A DNA stretch of 64,000 bases from Paracidovorax konjaci (lineage in GTDB: Bacteria; Pseudomonadota; Gammaproteobacteria; Burkholderiales; Burkholderiaceae_C): NCBI RefSeq assembly GCF_900112675.1, contig NZ_FOMQ01000004.1:1-64000 (forward strand). Reading direction: 5' to 3'. Shown here piece by piece: positions 1 to 8,651 of this stretch (positions are counted from its first letter, which is position 1; each line of letters begins with the position of its first letter). The notes beneath the pieces were generated by a model. That model saw only the letters and a program-made list of their open reading frames with translations. It was not told the DNA's origin and did not search any database. The translations under genes and the position numbers were made by a program.

Positions 1-324
1 GTCGATGCCTTGCCCACGGTGAGAGGCTGTCGTGGCCGGCCCAGACGTTGGCCCCACAAGTTGCATGCCGACAAGGGCTATGACTTTGCGCGTTGCCGAG
101 CCCACCTGCGCAAGCTGGGCATCACGGCGCGTATTGCCCGGCGTGGTATCGAGCGCAATGACCGGCTCGGGCGTCATCGCTGGGTGGTGGAGCGCACCCA
201 CGCTTGGTTGGCTGCCTTCGGCAAGTTGCGCACTCGCTTCGAACGTCGCATCGATATTCATGTCGCGCTGCTTTCTCTGGCTTGCTGCGTCATTTGCATT
301 CGCCATCTCGCACCGTTTTGTTAG
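1..324 (+). CDS. IS5-family transposase, C-terminal fragment (runs off the left edge)
   Basis: This is the final 107 codons of a DDE transposase, open from the first base of the window. A Lys-Gly-Tyr-Asp segment (HADKGYD) is followed by an Arg-rich stretch and by RWVVERTHAWL, which carries the conserved Glu of the IS5/IS1480-type DDE core with the usual Arg before it. The reading frame ends with TAG at 322-324. The upstream part, with the first two catalytic Asp residues, lies outside the window. The gene belongs to the insertion that interrupts the LysR gene on the other strand. Confidence 0.85.
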   Translation, partial: VDALPTVRGCRGRPRRWPHKLHADKGYDFARCRAHLRKLGITARIARRGIERNDRLGRHRWVVERTHAWLAAFGKLRTRFERRIDIHVALLSLACCVICIRHLAPFC

Positions 325-330
325 CCGCTC
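1..330 (+). mobile_element. Right end of an IS5-type insertion sequence
   Basis: The C-terminal part of a transposase runs into the window, and six bases after its stop the sequence changes to an antisense LysR gene. The likely IS end is the base before TA at 331-332, a typical target for the IS427 branch of the IS5 family. The last bases read TTTTGTTAGCCGCTC. The left end and the matching inverted repeat are outside the window, so the exact end is inferred. Confidence 0.7.
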
Positions 331-822
331 TAAATCGCTCCAGACAGATTCGGCAGTGATTCCTTCACCCACCTCATCGGACTGCGCAAAGCCCACGTCG
401 TACAGATCCTCATGCAGCCCCTTGATTTGCTGCGTCAACGGCACCTCAAAAAGACGGATATCTATCTCTGGCTCCTCTTGTCTGCACATCGCAAGCAAAG
501 CCGGCAGGCGCGACGGCGTAATGCCATCGGACAGTGCGATGCGCAATTGGCCGTGGAAACCATTGGTCGCGGCCTTAACGCTGTCACGGGCCTGTTGCAC
601 GGCAGTAAATACGCGAGGCACGTGTTCCAGAAAAAGTTTGCCCGCTCGGGTCAACCGCGTACTGCGGCTGGTGCGGACAAACAGCTGTTCGCCAAGAATC
701 TCCTCCAACTCCTTGATGGTGCGAGACAGCGGAGACTGCTCGATGTGCAGCCTCACCGCCGCACGAGCGAAATGAAGCTCCTCTGCTACTGCTAGAAAGC
801 ATCGAAGGTGACGTAATTCCAT
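331..822 (-). pseudogene. LysR-family transcriptional regulator, cut by the IS element
   Basis: Reading leftwards from ATG at 822, the frame begins MELRHLRCFLAVAEELHFAR and continues with a classic LysR winged helix-turn-helix (EQSPLSRTIKELEEILGEQLF), then the linker and about half of the effector domain (DVGFAQSDEVGEGI). Near codon 164 the family-like sequence stops, and the frame runs without a stop into the antisense of the transposase. A complete LysR protein is about 300 residues, so roughly the C-terminal 45% is missing. The DNA-binding domain is intact, so a truncated or fused regulator could still be made. It lies downstream of, and in the same direction as, the NADH dehydrogenase gene. 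What it regulated is unknown. Confidence 0.8.
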
Positions 823-964
823 GCCGTAAGATCTCCAACATAGACGCCGCACTTCGTTGCCAACCCATAGCATGCTTTCACATTGATCGAGCTTTATGCA
901 TACAGAATTGTTCGAAGTGTAGGGCCACTAAATCTGTGAAATTCAACAACCACTTGAGACGTCT

Positions 965-2317
965 CTAGTCCAGTCGAATCTTTGAACGCAATCGAGCGTT
1001 AACCAAGTCAACAAGCCACAACATGCCGCCACGCCAGAAGCCGTGCAATCTGGCTTGGTGACTGCGATAGAGCAGCACATGACTGAACTGGGCAAGCCAG
1101 CCCTTGAACGTTGTTCCCTTTAAAAGCCCCGTTTTCCCTAGCGATCCATAAGCGTCGTATTCCGACAAAGAAACTAACGAGCCAAAGTCTCGATGTCGAA
1201 AATCCGGCACGGGAACATCACGCCGGAAGAACTCGGGCAAATGGCGGATCAGATGCTGTGCCTGTTGGTGCGCAACCTGTGCAGTTGGAGGAAGAGGACG
1301 CTCTTCACCTTCATACTGCAGGTTCGCACAATCGCCAACTGCGTACACATTAGGATCAAGCGTGGTCTGAAGATTTGGGCGCACGACCAGTTGATTGGTT
1401 CGAGTCGTCTGCAATCCATCCAGCGTCCCTAGAAACTCAGGTGCTTTGACTCCGGCTGCCCAAACGCGCAAGGACGCACTTACCTCCCGTCCGTCGCCCA
1501 ACGTGAAGCCATGTGTAGTTGCTGCTGCCACACGGACGTTTTTGAGCACTCTTACCCCCAGGTTTTCAAGGCGCTTTTGAACCGCATCTGAAATGTTCTG
1601 GGGGAACGCCGATAGCAAACGCGTACCGCTGTCGATAAGAGTGATATGGATGCAAGATCGCAATCCATGGCCCCCATAGGCCTCAGCCGCATCTGCCAAG
1701 CCGATCAGCTCCGCAGCCAACTCGACGCCCGTTGCACCACCACCGACGATTGCGATGGATAGATCTTGTGTGATGCCTTCCAGCTCCTCCTCGGCCAAGC
1801 ACTGCAGAATTCGAATCCGGATCTCTGCACTGAACGCCTCTGCTTGAGAGCGGGAGTCAATAGTGTGGCAATGTTCTGCTACTCCGGGTGTACCAAAGTC
1901 ATTGGCCTGGCTACCTACCGCAATGATGAGTGCGGTATAGGTAACGCGCCTTGCAGGAACCAGAACGCGACCGTCTGGTGCTTTGTATGGAGCGAGGAAG
2001 ATCGCGCGCGATTTGCGGTTCAGACCGCAGAGTTCACCTGGTTCAAAGCTGAAGCCGGCCGCGCTTGCTTGCGCGATGAAAGGCGTCTGTTGCTGGTGCA
2101 CATCGCGAGTTCCTGCGGCGATTGTGTGCAGCATAGGCTTCCATACGTGTGCAAAGTCCCTGTCAATCAGTTTGACCGGCGGGTGAAGTAGGGGTTCGCG
2201 ACGATGCAATCGCCCAAGTTCAGTCGCTATCTCCAACCCCGCGACCCCTCCACCTACAACGACGATTGGCCGAGACGGGTATAGCGGAGATTTATGAGGG
2301 TATTGAGCATCATTCAT
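965..2317 (-). CDS. Type II NADH dehydrogenase (NAD(P)/FAD-dependent oxidoreductase)
   Basis: This is a single-subunit NADH:quinone oxidoreductase that passes electrons from NADH to the membrane quinone pool without pumping protons. From the chosen ATG the protein is 450 residues. It has an N-terminal FAD-binding fold with a GGGVAG motif at residues 22-27, a central NAD(H)-binding fold with a second GGGATG motif, and a VYAVGDCANL motif that contacts FAD. The start at 2317 lies 16 bases after the stop of the patatin gene. A GTG at 2377 would give 470 residues but would overlap that gene and has no ribosome site. It is the last gene of the RND efflux operon, an unusual place for a respiratory enzyme, and might adjust redox or energy state during stress (inference). 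Confidence 0.85.
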   Translation of the reverse strand: MNDAQYPHKSPLYPSRPIVVVGGGVAGLEIATELGRLHRREPLLHPPVKLIDRDFAHVWKPMLHTIAAGTRDVHQQQTPFIAQASAAGFSFEPGELCGLNRKSRAIFLAPYKAPDGRVLVPARRVTYTALIIAVGSQANDFGTPGVAEHCHTIDSRSQAEAFSAEIRIRILQCLAEEELEGITQDLSIAIVGGGATGVELAAELIGLADAAEAYGGHGLRSCIHITLIDSGTRLLSAFPQNISDAVQKRLENLGVRVLKNVRVAAATTHGFTLGDGREVSASLRVWAAGVKAPEFLGTLDGLQTTRTNQLVVRPNLQTTLDPNVYAVGDCANLQYEGEERPLPPTAQVAHQQAQHLIRHLPEFFRRDVPVPDFRHRDFGSLVSLSEYDAYGSLGKTGLLKGTTFKGWLAQFSHVLLYRSHQARLHGFWRGGMLWLVDLVNARLRSKIRLD

Positions 2318-2333
2318 GAAGTCTCTAGGCCTA

Positions 2334-3749
2334 CTATTTTTCGTTTTTGGAGTCATCGGAAGGTTCTTGAAGTTCACGAAGGAGGTGTTGAAACGGTTGT
2401 GAGCGGCGCAGGGCTACACTCCCCGCCTCTTGCAGTCGCCGCATGTCTTCGGGGGTCACGCTGAAAGACGTGGGGATATGTTCCAGCGATGCGTCGCCGG
2501 TATCGCCCAGGCTCACACCGACCACATGAATTTGTGCGTCGGATGCGAAAGGACTTCCAGTCTGCCCCCGCAGGGTCGTGAGTTCCTGCGACCACCGTTG
2601 CAAGTCGTCGCGCAACAAAGCCAAAGTCACCTGTGTCTCACGCGACCCTGCTCCGAAGACCAGTGTGTTGATGACTTGCATCACCCCGGGAACCCTGTCG
2701 CTTTTGTCAATTCGCTCTCCCAGCCCACGTTCTGCGTTGACCACGAAGAGCACTACACGCCGTATCGATCCTGCCTTGGCCCCTCGGAACGCATGGTCGA
2801 GCGAGCCGTCGACGATGACCCTGTCCAATAGTGGACGCACGCCCAGGTTGTCGCTGACGCCTCCATCAACGAGGTGAATGAAAGGGCGTGCCTGAGCATC
2901 TCGGTAGCTTTCTGCTGACAACCTGAACATGCGGGCTCGGAAGTTGTCGGCATTCTTTGCCATTGAGCTGGGGCTGATGAGGGCGCTCTCTTCAGTTGAG
3001 CGGCAACGATCTGCGTGGTTGCGCAGGGTAAGAGGAGCAAGCAGCAGCGGAACAGAGGCTGATGCCGCTACTGCGAAGGACAGCGGTGTCTGAGACAGGT
3101 CGCTGCAAAGCAAGGCCATTTGCTCAGAATTGAACTCAAATGGGGCGCCTGTGCTCAGGTCGGTGGCCGTGACGACCAACAAAGGGGCGCCGGGTCGGGC
3201 TGCTGCATCGCCAAAGGTCTTTCCGCGATACAGCTCATCCAAGTGGTCTGCAAGCACGTGGCCTCGGCCGTACCAAGGCGAGGTCAGGCGCCATAAGGTG
3301 TTTGGCATCACCGCCTGGGTCAACAGGCGATCTTGGAAATCCACACGCAGATAGTCCGGCTCAAAGCGCGTGAAAACATCGTCCCCGAACGCAGCGTAGT
3401 AGCTGGCCAAAATGCTGCCACCAGAAACCCCACTGACCAGGCCAACAGTGTCCAGCAACGTGCCTTTGCGTCCATCCCATTCAAGGGGCGTTGCTTTCAG
3501 CTCCCGCAGTACGCCGAGGCCAAAGGCAGCGGCTCTCGCGCCGCCTCCAGAAAACGTCATCGCAGCCACGACCGAACCGCGCTGTGTCGGTGGCGCTGCC
3601 TGAACAACAGCCTCCAGAACACCAGGACCGGCAGGCTCATTGACCCAAGGGCGCGCGGTAGAGCAGCCAGCCAGCAATGTAAAAGCTGCCAATGCCAGCA
3701 GCCTTGACGCCGCGTCAGCCTGTCGCTCCAAATGCGGCGCGCACTTCAT
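2334..3749 (-). CDS. Patatin-like phospholipase lipoprotein
   Basis: This is a predicted lipid acyl hydrolase of the patatin family, probably anchored in the outer membrane or periplasmic leaflet. A signal peptide ends in a lipobox (LLAGC, Cys29). The oxyanion glycine motif GGGAR follows at residues 68-72, then the nucleophile elbow GVSGG with Ser109, and the catalytic Asp295 in a DGG motif. The Ser-Asp dyad is therefore complete. Length is 471 residues. Its ATG overlaps the stop of the RND pump gene in an ATGA, so the two are translationally coupled. The location suggests a role in membrane lipid turnover linked to the pump's substrate, such as a solvent or other membrane-active compound (inference). 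No substrate can be named. Confidence 0.85.
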   Translation of the reverse strand: MKCAPHLERQADAASRLLALAAFTLLAGCSTARPWVNEPAGPGVLEAVVQAAPPTQRGSVVAAMTFSGGGARAAAFGLGVLRELKATPLEWDGRKGTLLDTVGLVSGVSGGSILASYYAAFGDDVFTRFEPDYLRVDFQDRLLTQAVMPNTLWRLTSPWYGRGHVLADHLDELYRGKTFGDAAARPGAPLLVVTATDLSTGAPFEFNSEQMALLCSDLSQTPLSFAVAASASVPLLLAPLTLRNHADRCRSTEESALISPSSMAKNADNFRARMFRLSAESYRDAQARPFIHLVDGGVSDNLGVRPLLDRVIVDGSLDHAFRGAKAGSIRRVVLFVVNAERGLGERIDKSDRVPGVMQVINTLVFGAGSRETQVTLALLRDDLQRWSQELTTLRGQTGSPFASDAQIHVVGVSLGDTGDASLEHIPTSFSVTPEDMRRLQEAGSVALRRSQPFQHLLRELQEPSDDSKNEK

Positions 3750-6700
3750 GTCGCCGCCGTCGAAGAGCTTTGCTCGTGACTGTTTCCCGCATTGAATCGC
3801 TGAAGCCAGGTAGCGAGCCGTCCGCCGAAAAGCAACTCATAGAGCACGGGCACAAGCCCCAAGGTGATCAAAGTACCGAGCAACAACCCGCCGATGATGG
3901 TGATGGCCATCCCTGCCCACAAGGTTCCGCCGAACAGCAGCAACGGTATCAACCCCGCGACACAAGTGAGCTTGGTCATCACGATAGGACGCAACCGGGC
4001 AACGGCTGCGGCGATCACGGCTTCTCTGCGGGGCTTGCCCAAAGCCAGCTCTGCCTCGATCCGTTCAAGCAAAAGCACAGCGTTGTTGACGATGATGCCC
4101 GCGAGCGAAAGCAGCCCGAAATTCGCCATGAAGCCGATGGGCTCGCCTGCCAACATGAGGGCTGGTGCCACACCAATCAGCGCGAACGGAATGATGCCGA
4201 TGATCAGCGCCAGCTTCCGGAATGAGCCAAACTGCCAGATGAACAACACCAGCATGGCGACGATGGCATGTGGCATGTACTCAGACAACGCCATGTTCGC
4301 TTCTGCAGCTTCCTCGATTTCCGCTCCCAGCTCGATACGATACCCAGGCGGCAGAGCGATCTTGGCAATCTCTGGCGCTGCCACATCCACTGTCTGCTGT
4401 GCGGTGGCCTGCGTGCTTCGCCCCTCCACAGTAATAGTGCGTGCAAGATTTCGGCGTCGGATGACCGATGGTTCCGACTCCAGTGAAACGCTTGCCAAAG
4501 CCGACAATGGAACAGGAGTAGCACCGCTTACTGGATACACCAGCGTATTCGCCAAGTCTTCGGGTCGAGCACGATCTGAATTGCCGCCACGTACTACCAA
4601 TGGAACCAGGGTGTCGTTGTCTCGAAGAACTGACACAGCCGTTCCTGAGTAACGCGTGCTGAGAGAGGTTGAAATATCCTCACTGCTCACCCCTAAACGC
4701 CGGGCTTTGGCCTGATCAATCTGCACGTCAACACGCGGAACACGAGATCCCCAGTCGTTGCGCACCTGAATGACGCCTGGTATCGGACGAAGAACAGATT
4801 CGATCTGCTGCCCAATGCTCCGCAGCACCGCCTCGTCTGGGCCGCTCACACGGTAAGCAACCAAGCCGGCATCGTTGGAGCCACGTGAGAAACGCTTGGC
4901 GTCGATTCGGACTTCAGGATGTGTCTCTGCCATCCACAGACGAGTACGCTCTATCATGGCGTCGATGTCTTTGGCGTTCTTCACACTCACTGTGAAATAG
5001 CCAATGTGCGACGCCGGCAAAGGTGGGTTAAGCACAAGCACTACACGAGGGCCGCCATCAGCCACATAGCCAATGCTGGTGGTCACCTCTGGGTTGATAT
5101 TCGCATCACTGAGCCAACGACTGAGATCGCGCACCACGGCTTGCGTGCGCCGTGCATCGCTACCCGGCTGCAACTCCAGGACTACTTGGTACTGTGGGCG
5201 ATCCGATGGAGGCAGAAAGCCAGCAGGCACTCTGGACAGCATGAACATGGCAACCGAGAGCAGCACAGCCATAGCTGCCAGGAAGATGCCTTTGTGCTCT
5301 AGAACCTTGCGAATGACACGTGCATACCCTTGGTAGAACCGGCTGTTCTTGGGCGGCTCTTCGCTACCGTGCTGGCCTGTTTTCAAGAACAGATAGCACA
5401 ACAGTGGCGTGACGGTAAGACACAGCAACCAGGAGCCGAGCAAAGTCAGCGTCAGCACCACGACCAAGGGACGCAGGTACTCGTTGATCGCCGTGTTGCC
5501 GAAGAAGAATGGCGAGAAGGCGAAGATGATGACCAGCGAAGACGTCAGCAACGGAATTGCCAACGTTCGACCTGCCGCGATGCAAGCCTCTTTCCGGTCA
5601 TCACCTGCTGCCAGGCGGCGCTCAACGTCCTCCACGATGACGATGCCGTTGTCAACCAGCAGGCCCAGCGCGATGATGATGGCAGCCATGGAGATGATGT
5701 GCAGTTCGACCCCCAACGAAAGCATCACCAACAGCGTCGCCAGGATGGTCAGCGGCACGATGCTGCCGACGATGATGCCGGCACGCCATCCCAGGAACAG
5801 GACTACCACCGCCATCACGATAACGATGGTCTCTCCCATCACCTGGTTCATGCGGCCCATTTCGCGCTCGACGACATCCGCCTGGAAGGTCACATAGTCC
5901 AGCGAGAAACCTGCTGGCAGTTGCTGGGACAGCTCATTCACCCGCGCTTTGAGTTCCTTGCCGAGCGTTTTGATGTTCTGGCCGCTGCGCATGGAGACCC
6001 CAAGAACGACTGCGTTCTCGCCCCGGTAGATGGCAGCAGTATCAGGCGGGTCTGCAGGCAGAACACGAATTTTTGCAAGGTCGCCGAGGCGCACGCTGGC
6101 AGTGGAACCCTTGGTGCCTCCTTCAGGCAGAGCTAGAACGAAGTCACGCAGCGCGTCCACGGAGCGCACTTCGCCAGAGGCGACTACAGCACTGTTGAGG
6201 CCCGATAGAACTACTTGCCCACCGGAGAGCACCACGTTCTGCTGCTGCAACTGCTGAACCACTCCAGCAGTGCCTAATCCCAAACCTGCCAAACGATTGC
6301 GGTCAAACTCAATGTAAATGCGTTCATCTTGCAGCCCGTGAAAGCTCACGCCCTGAACCCCCTTCAGACCGTAAATTCCCTCCCGCAGCCGCTTCAGCGG
6401 TTCGCGCATCTCACTCATGGAGAAGCCTGGTGCAGTCACGGCGATCGATGCGATTGCCACGCGCCCGAAGTCGTCATCGATCTGCGGCGGCAGCGTGCCA
6501 GTGGGGAATAGCGGAACGGCTTCTTCTACCTTGGCGCGCATGCGCTGCCAAACGGGAAGCAAGGTCTTGACCTCCTCCCGCAGGGTCACTTGCACAATGA
6601 CACTGCCACTGCGCACCGTACTCGTCACGTGCTTGAGTTCGGGCAACTGGCGCAGCCGTTCTTCGAGCGGCCTGGCGACGAGTTGCTCCATTCGCTCGGC

Positions 6701-6865
6701 CGGTAAGCCTGGATTTGCCACGAAGATCAGTGCATCGCGGATAGTTGTGGAGGGCTCTTCCTGCGAAGGAAACTTGAGAAATGCCAAAGCGCCGGTGATC
6801 AGCACCAATAGTGCGACGAAGAACGTAAGCCGGCTTGAGCGCAGTGCGGACTCGGTGAGCTTCAT
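3746..6865 (-). CDS. RND-family multidrug efflux permease
   Basis: This is the inner-membrane pump of a tripartite efflux system, driven by the proton motive force. The 1039-residue length and layout fit the hydrophobe/amphiphile exporter (HAE-1) family: TM1 near residues 13-30, a large periplasmic loop, TM2-TM6 from about 345, a second periplasmic loop, and a C-terminal bundle with a NNAVLLLERIE segment. The TM4 relay motif reads GLLVDNGIVIVED, so the first Asp (405) is kept but the second is Asn406, where AcrB has Asp. The ATG overlaps the stop of the adaptor gene (ATGA), and its stop overlaps the patatin start. The substrate is unknown. It works with the adaptor and the divergent outer-membrane channel. 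Confidence 0.92.
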   Translation of the reverse strand: MKLTESALRSSRLTFFVALLVLITGALAFLKFPSQEEPSTTIRDALIFVANPGLPAERMEQLVARPLEERLRQLPELKHVTSTVRSGSVIVQVTLREEVKTLLPVWQRMRAKVEEAVPLFPTGTLPPQIDDDFGRVAIASIAVTAPGFSMSEMREPLKRLREGIYGLKGVQGVSFHGLQDERIYIEFDRNRLAGLGLGTAGVVQQLQQQNVVLSGGQVVLSGLNSAVVASGEVRSVDALRDFVLALPEGGTKGSTASVRLGDLAKIRVLPADPPDTAAIYRGENAVVLGVSMRSGQNIKTLGKELKARVNELSQQLPAGFSLDYVTFQADVVEREMGRMNQVMGETIVIVMAVVVLFLGWRAGIIVGSIVPLTILATLLVMLSLGVELHIISMAAIIIALGLLVDNGIVIVEDVERRLAAGDDRKEACIAAGRTLAIPLLTSSLVIIFAFSPFFFGNTAINEYLRPLVVVLTLTLLGSWLLCLTVTPLLCYLFLKTGQHGSEEPPKNSRFYQGYARVIRKVLEHKGIFLAAMAVLLSVAMFMLSRVPAGFLPPSDRPQYQVVLELQPGSDARRTQAVVRDLSRWLSDANINPEVTTSIGYVADGGPRVVLVLNPPLPASHIGYFTVSVKNAKDIDAMIERTRLWMAETHPEVRIDAKRFSRGSNDAGLVAYRVSGPDEAVLRSIGQQIESVLRPIPGVIQVRNDWGSRVPRVDVQIDQAKARRLGVSSEDISTSLSTRYSGTAVSVLRDNDTLVPLVVRGGNSDRARPEDLANTLVYPVSGATPVPLSALASVSLESEPSVIRRRNLARTITVEGRSTQATAQQTVDVAAPEIAKIALPPGYRIELGAEIEEAAEANMALSEYMPHAIVAMLVLFIWQFGSFRKLALIIGIIPFALIGVAPALMLAGEPIGFMANFGLLSLAGIIVNNAVLLLERIEAELALGKPRREAVIAAAVARLRPIVMTKLTCVAGLIPLLLFGGTLWAGMAITIIGGLLLGTLITLGLVPVLYELLFGGRLATWLQRFNAGNSHEQSSSTAAT

Positions 6866-7995
6866 TGCGCAGCCCCCCTGCTTTGACCATGCAAAAGAGT
6901 CTGCGGCTTATGGCTCACGACCTTTTGACCGTCTTGCAGGAATGCGGCTCCTGCTACGACGACCTGATCGCCTCTGCTCAACCCTTGGGTAATGACAACT
7001 CGTCCTTCAGGCAGAAGATCGGCTCCCGTTTGCACATCACGACGGAGCAACTTGCCGTCGGTGTCCATCACGAAGACACTGGCTTGCTTGGCCTGGGTTC
7101 CAGGAAGCAAGGCGGCGACTGGCAATGTGATGTCTGTCTGCGAAGTGCTGCGCGGCAGTTCAACGGAAACCACTCCGCCGCTGCGAAGCGAACTGTTTGG
7201 TTGTGAAACGCGATAGATGGCCTGAACCAACGAGCCGTTGTCGCTGCGGTTTGAAACTCGCTCCAACTCAAGTTCGAAGCTACCGACGCTGTTTGACCCG
7301 CGCGCTTTCGAGCCACGATCAAGCTTCCCCGCCACGGTATCGGGCAACGTGGTGACAACCTCTAAGGCGCGACCGGCTTGAACTTGCAGGATGACTTGGC
7401 CAGGTGCCACATCGGAATACGGCTGCGTCAGCCTTCCAACCACCTCGCCATCGAAAGGAGCGACGATCCGAGTCAGTGCCAATTCCCGGCGTGCTGTAGC
7501 TAACGCAGCGTCGGCAGCTTCTACCTGGCTGCGCGCCAACCGCTGGGCTGTGCGGGAGGACTCCAGTGCTGTTGGCGAGATGATCTTGTCTCGTGCCAGT
7601 GTCTCTTGTTGTTGCAACTGCATGTCGCGTTCAACCAGCGAAGCCGAAGCGGCAGCCCTGTCCGCTTCGGCTTTCTCCAGGCGCCAGCGAGCAGGAGCTT
7701 CGTCAAGTCGCGCGAGCACCTGCCCACTGCTGACTCGATCACCTACCTCGACGGCAATCGCCACGATGCGACCGGCAGTCTCAAAGCCAAGATCGCTGCG
7801 CTGGCGAGCACGCAGGGTTCCGACAAAACTGCTCGCTGAATTGCCCGAAGCGCTCATACCAACCACTTCCGTCTTCACGGGTTTGGGCGGGGGCGTGTTG
7901 ACCTCTGGCGTGGGTGAGCACCCTGCCAGGACCGCGATAGCAGCCAGTAAAGCTACGCGCGGCAGAAGTGGTTTCGGAGTTGAGAAAGTACGCAT
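6862..7995 (-). CDS. RND efflux periplasmic adaptor (membrane fusion lipoprotein)
   Basis: This 377-residue adaptor bridges the RND pump and the outer-membrane channel. It has a lipoprotein signal with lipobox LAGC (Cys26). A split biotinyl/lipoyl-like domain follows (GRIVAIAVEVGDRVSSGQVL, then PFDGEVVGRL) on either side of an alpha-helical hairpin of about residues 100-165, then a beta-barrel and a membrane-proximal domain. It lies 25 bases downstream of the tetR stop and is joined to the pump gene by an ATGA overlap. The lipid anchor places it on the periplasmic side of the inner membrane. Confidence 0.9.
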   Translation of the reverse strand: MRTFSTPKPLLPRVALLAAIAVLAGCSPTPEVNTPPPKPVKTEVVGMSASGNSASSFVGTLRARQRSDLGFETAGRIVAIAVEVGDRVSSGQVLARLDEAPARWRLEKAEADRAAASASLVERDMQLQQQETLARDKIISPTALESSRTAQRLARSQVEAADAALATARRELALTRIVAPFDGEVVGRLTQPYSDVAPGQVILQVQAGRALEVVTTLPDTVAGKLDRGSKARGSNSVGSFELELERVSNRSDNGSLVQAIYRVSQPNSSLRSGGVVSVELPRSTSQTDITLPVAALLPGTQAKQASVFVMDTDGKLLRRDVQTGADLLPEGRVVITQGLSRGDQVVVAGAAFLQDGQKVVSHKPQTLLHGQSRGAAQ

Positions 7996-8020
7996 GGTTG
8001 GCTCTTTGGCGAGGTAGTTG

Positions 8021-8575
8021 TCAAGGTAGATCGCGGCTCAGATCACGAAACGCTGAGCGCATGGAATCGCGCTGATTCGGACTGAAAGTGTGGAGTTGCA
8101 GGAGTTCGAGCAAGAGCAGTCCATCCAGCGCTGCAGAGAGAAGAAGTGCTCGACCAGCCATGGGCCCGCGATCCAGACTGCTGTAGCTCTTTTCAAACAA
8201 GGAGCGCACAGGAGGAAGCAAGTGGGGATGCGTAGTTGCCGCCGCAAGCATGTTTGTCAGGAGGCGCTTTTGCGCAGGCGGCATGTCGAACGTGAATTGC
8301 TCCAGGCCATCAACGAGCGACTTAAGCGATACCTCACCGTCAACTACCGAGCCACCTCGGGTCTGGAAGTCCAGCTCGCCGACCATGTGCTCGACCAGTG
8401 CACTCAACAAGTCGTCCCGCGTTTTGAAGTGGTAGATCAGCCCGGCCTTGGTCACACCGGCGGCTGCAGCAGTAGCTTCTATGGTCAGGTGCTGAACGCC
8501 GTGTTCGGCAACCAAGTCTGCAGCAGCGCTCAGTAGTTTTTCTCGTGAACTGGGTCGGCGTGCAGCGGTAGACAT
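8021..8575 (-). CDS. TetR/AcrR-family repressor of the efflux locus
   Basis: The 184-residue protein has a typical TetR N-terminal helix-turn-helix: AADLVAEHGVQHLTIEATAA followed by GVTKAGLIYHFKTRDDLL, where YHF is the family signature. The rest is an all-helical ligand and dimer domain with no recognisable ligand signature. It is the first gene of the leftward operon and faces the outer-membrane channel gene across 76 bases that hold a perfect palindrome. It therefore probably represses both transcripts and itself. The ATG is preceded by AGAAGGA at a suitable distance. Confidence 0.9.
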   Translation of the reverse strand: MSTAARRPSSREKLLSAAADLVAEHGVQHLTIEATAAAAGVTKAGLIYHFKTRDDLLSALVEHMVGELDFQTRGGSVVDGEVSLKSLVDGLEQFTFDMPPAQKRLLTNMLAAATTHPHLLPPVRSLFEKSYSSLDRGPMAGRALLLSAALDGLLLLELLQLHTFSPNQRDSMRSAFRDLSRDLP

Positions 8576-8598
8576 CTGAAATCCTTCTTGAAAGTAAT

Positions 8599-8610
8599 CT
8601 ATACGTATAG
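8599..8610. promoter_or_regulatory. Probable TetR operator between divergent efflux transcripts
   Basis: The perfect 12-bp palindrome CTATACGTATAG lies midway between the tetR and outer-membrane channel start codons and is flanked on both sides by AAAGTAAT. The AT-rich surroundings offer -10-like hexamers in both directions, so a bound repressor would block both promoters. The role is inferred from position and symmetry. Confidence 0.65.
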
Positions 8611-8651
8611 TAAAGTAATTAAATCGAAGCTGTCAACGTCTGGAGTCTTGA

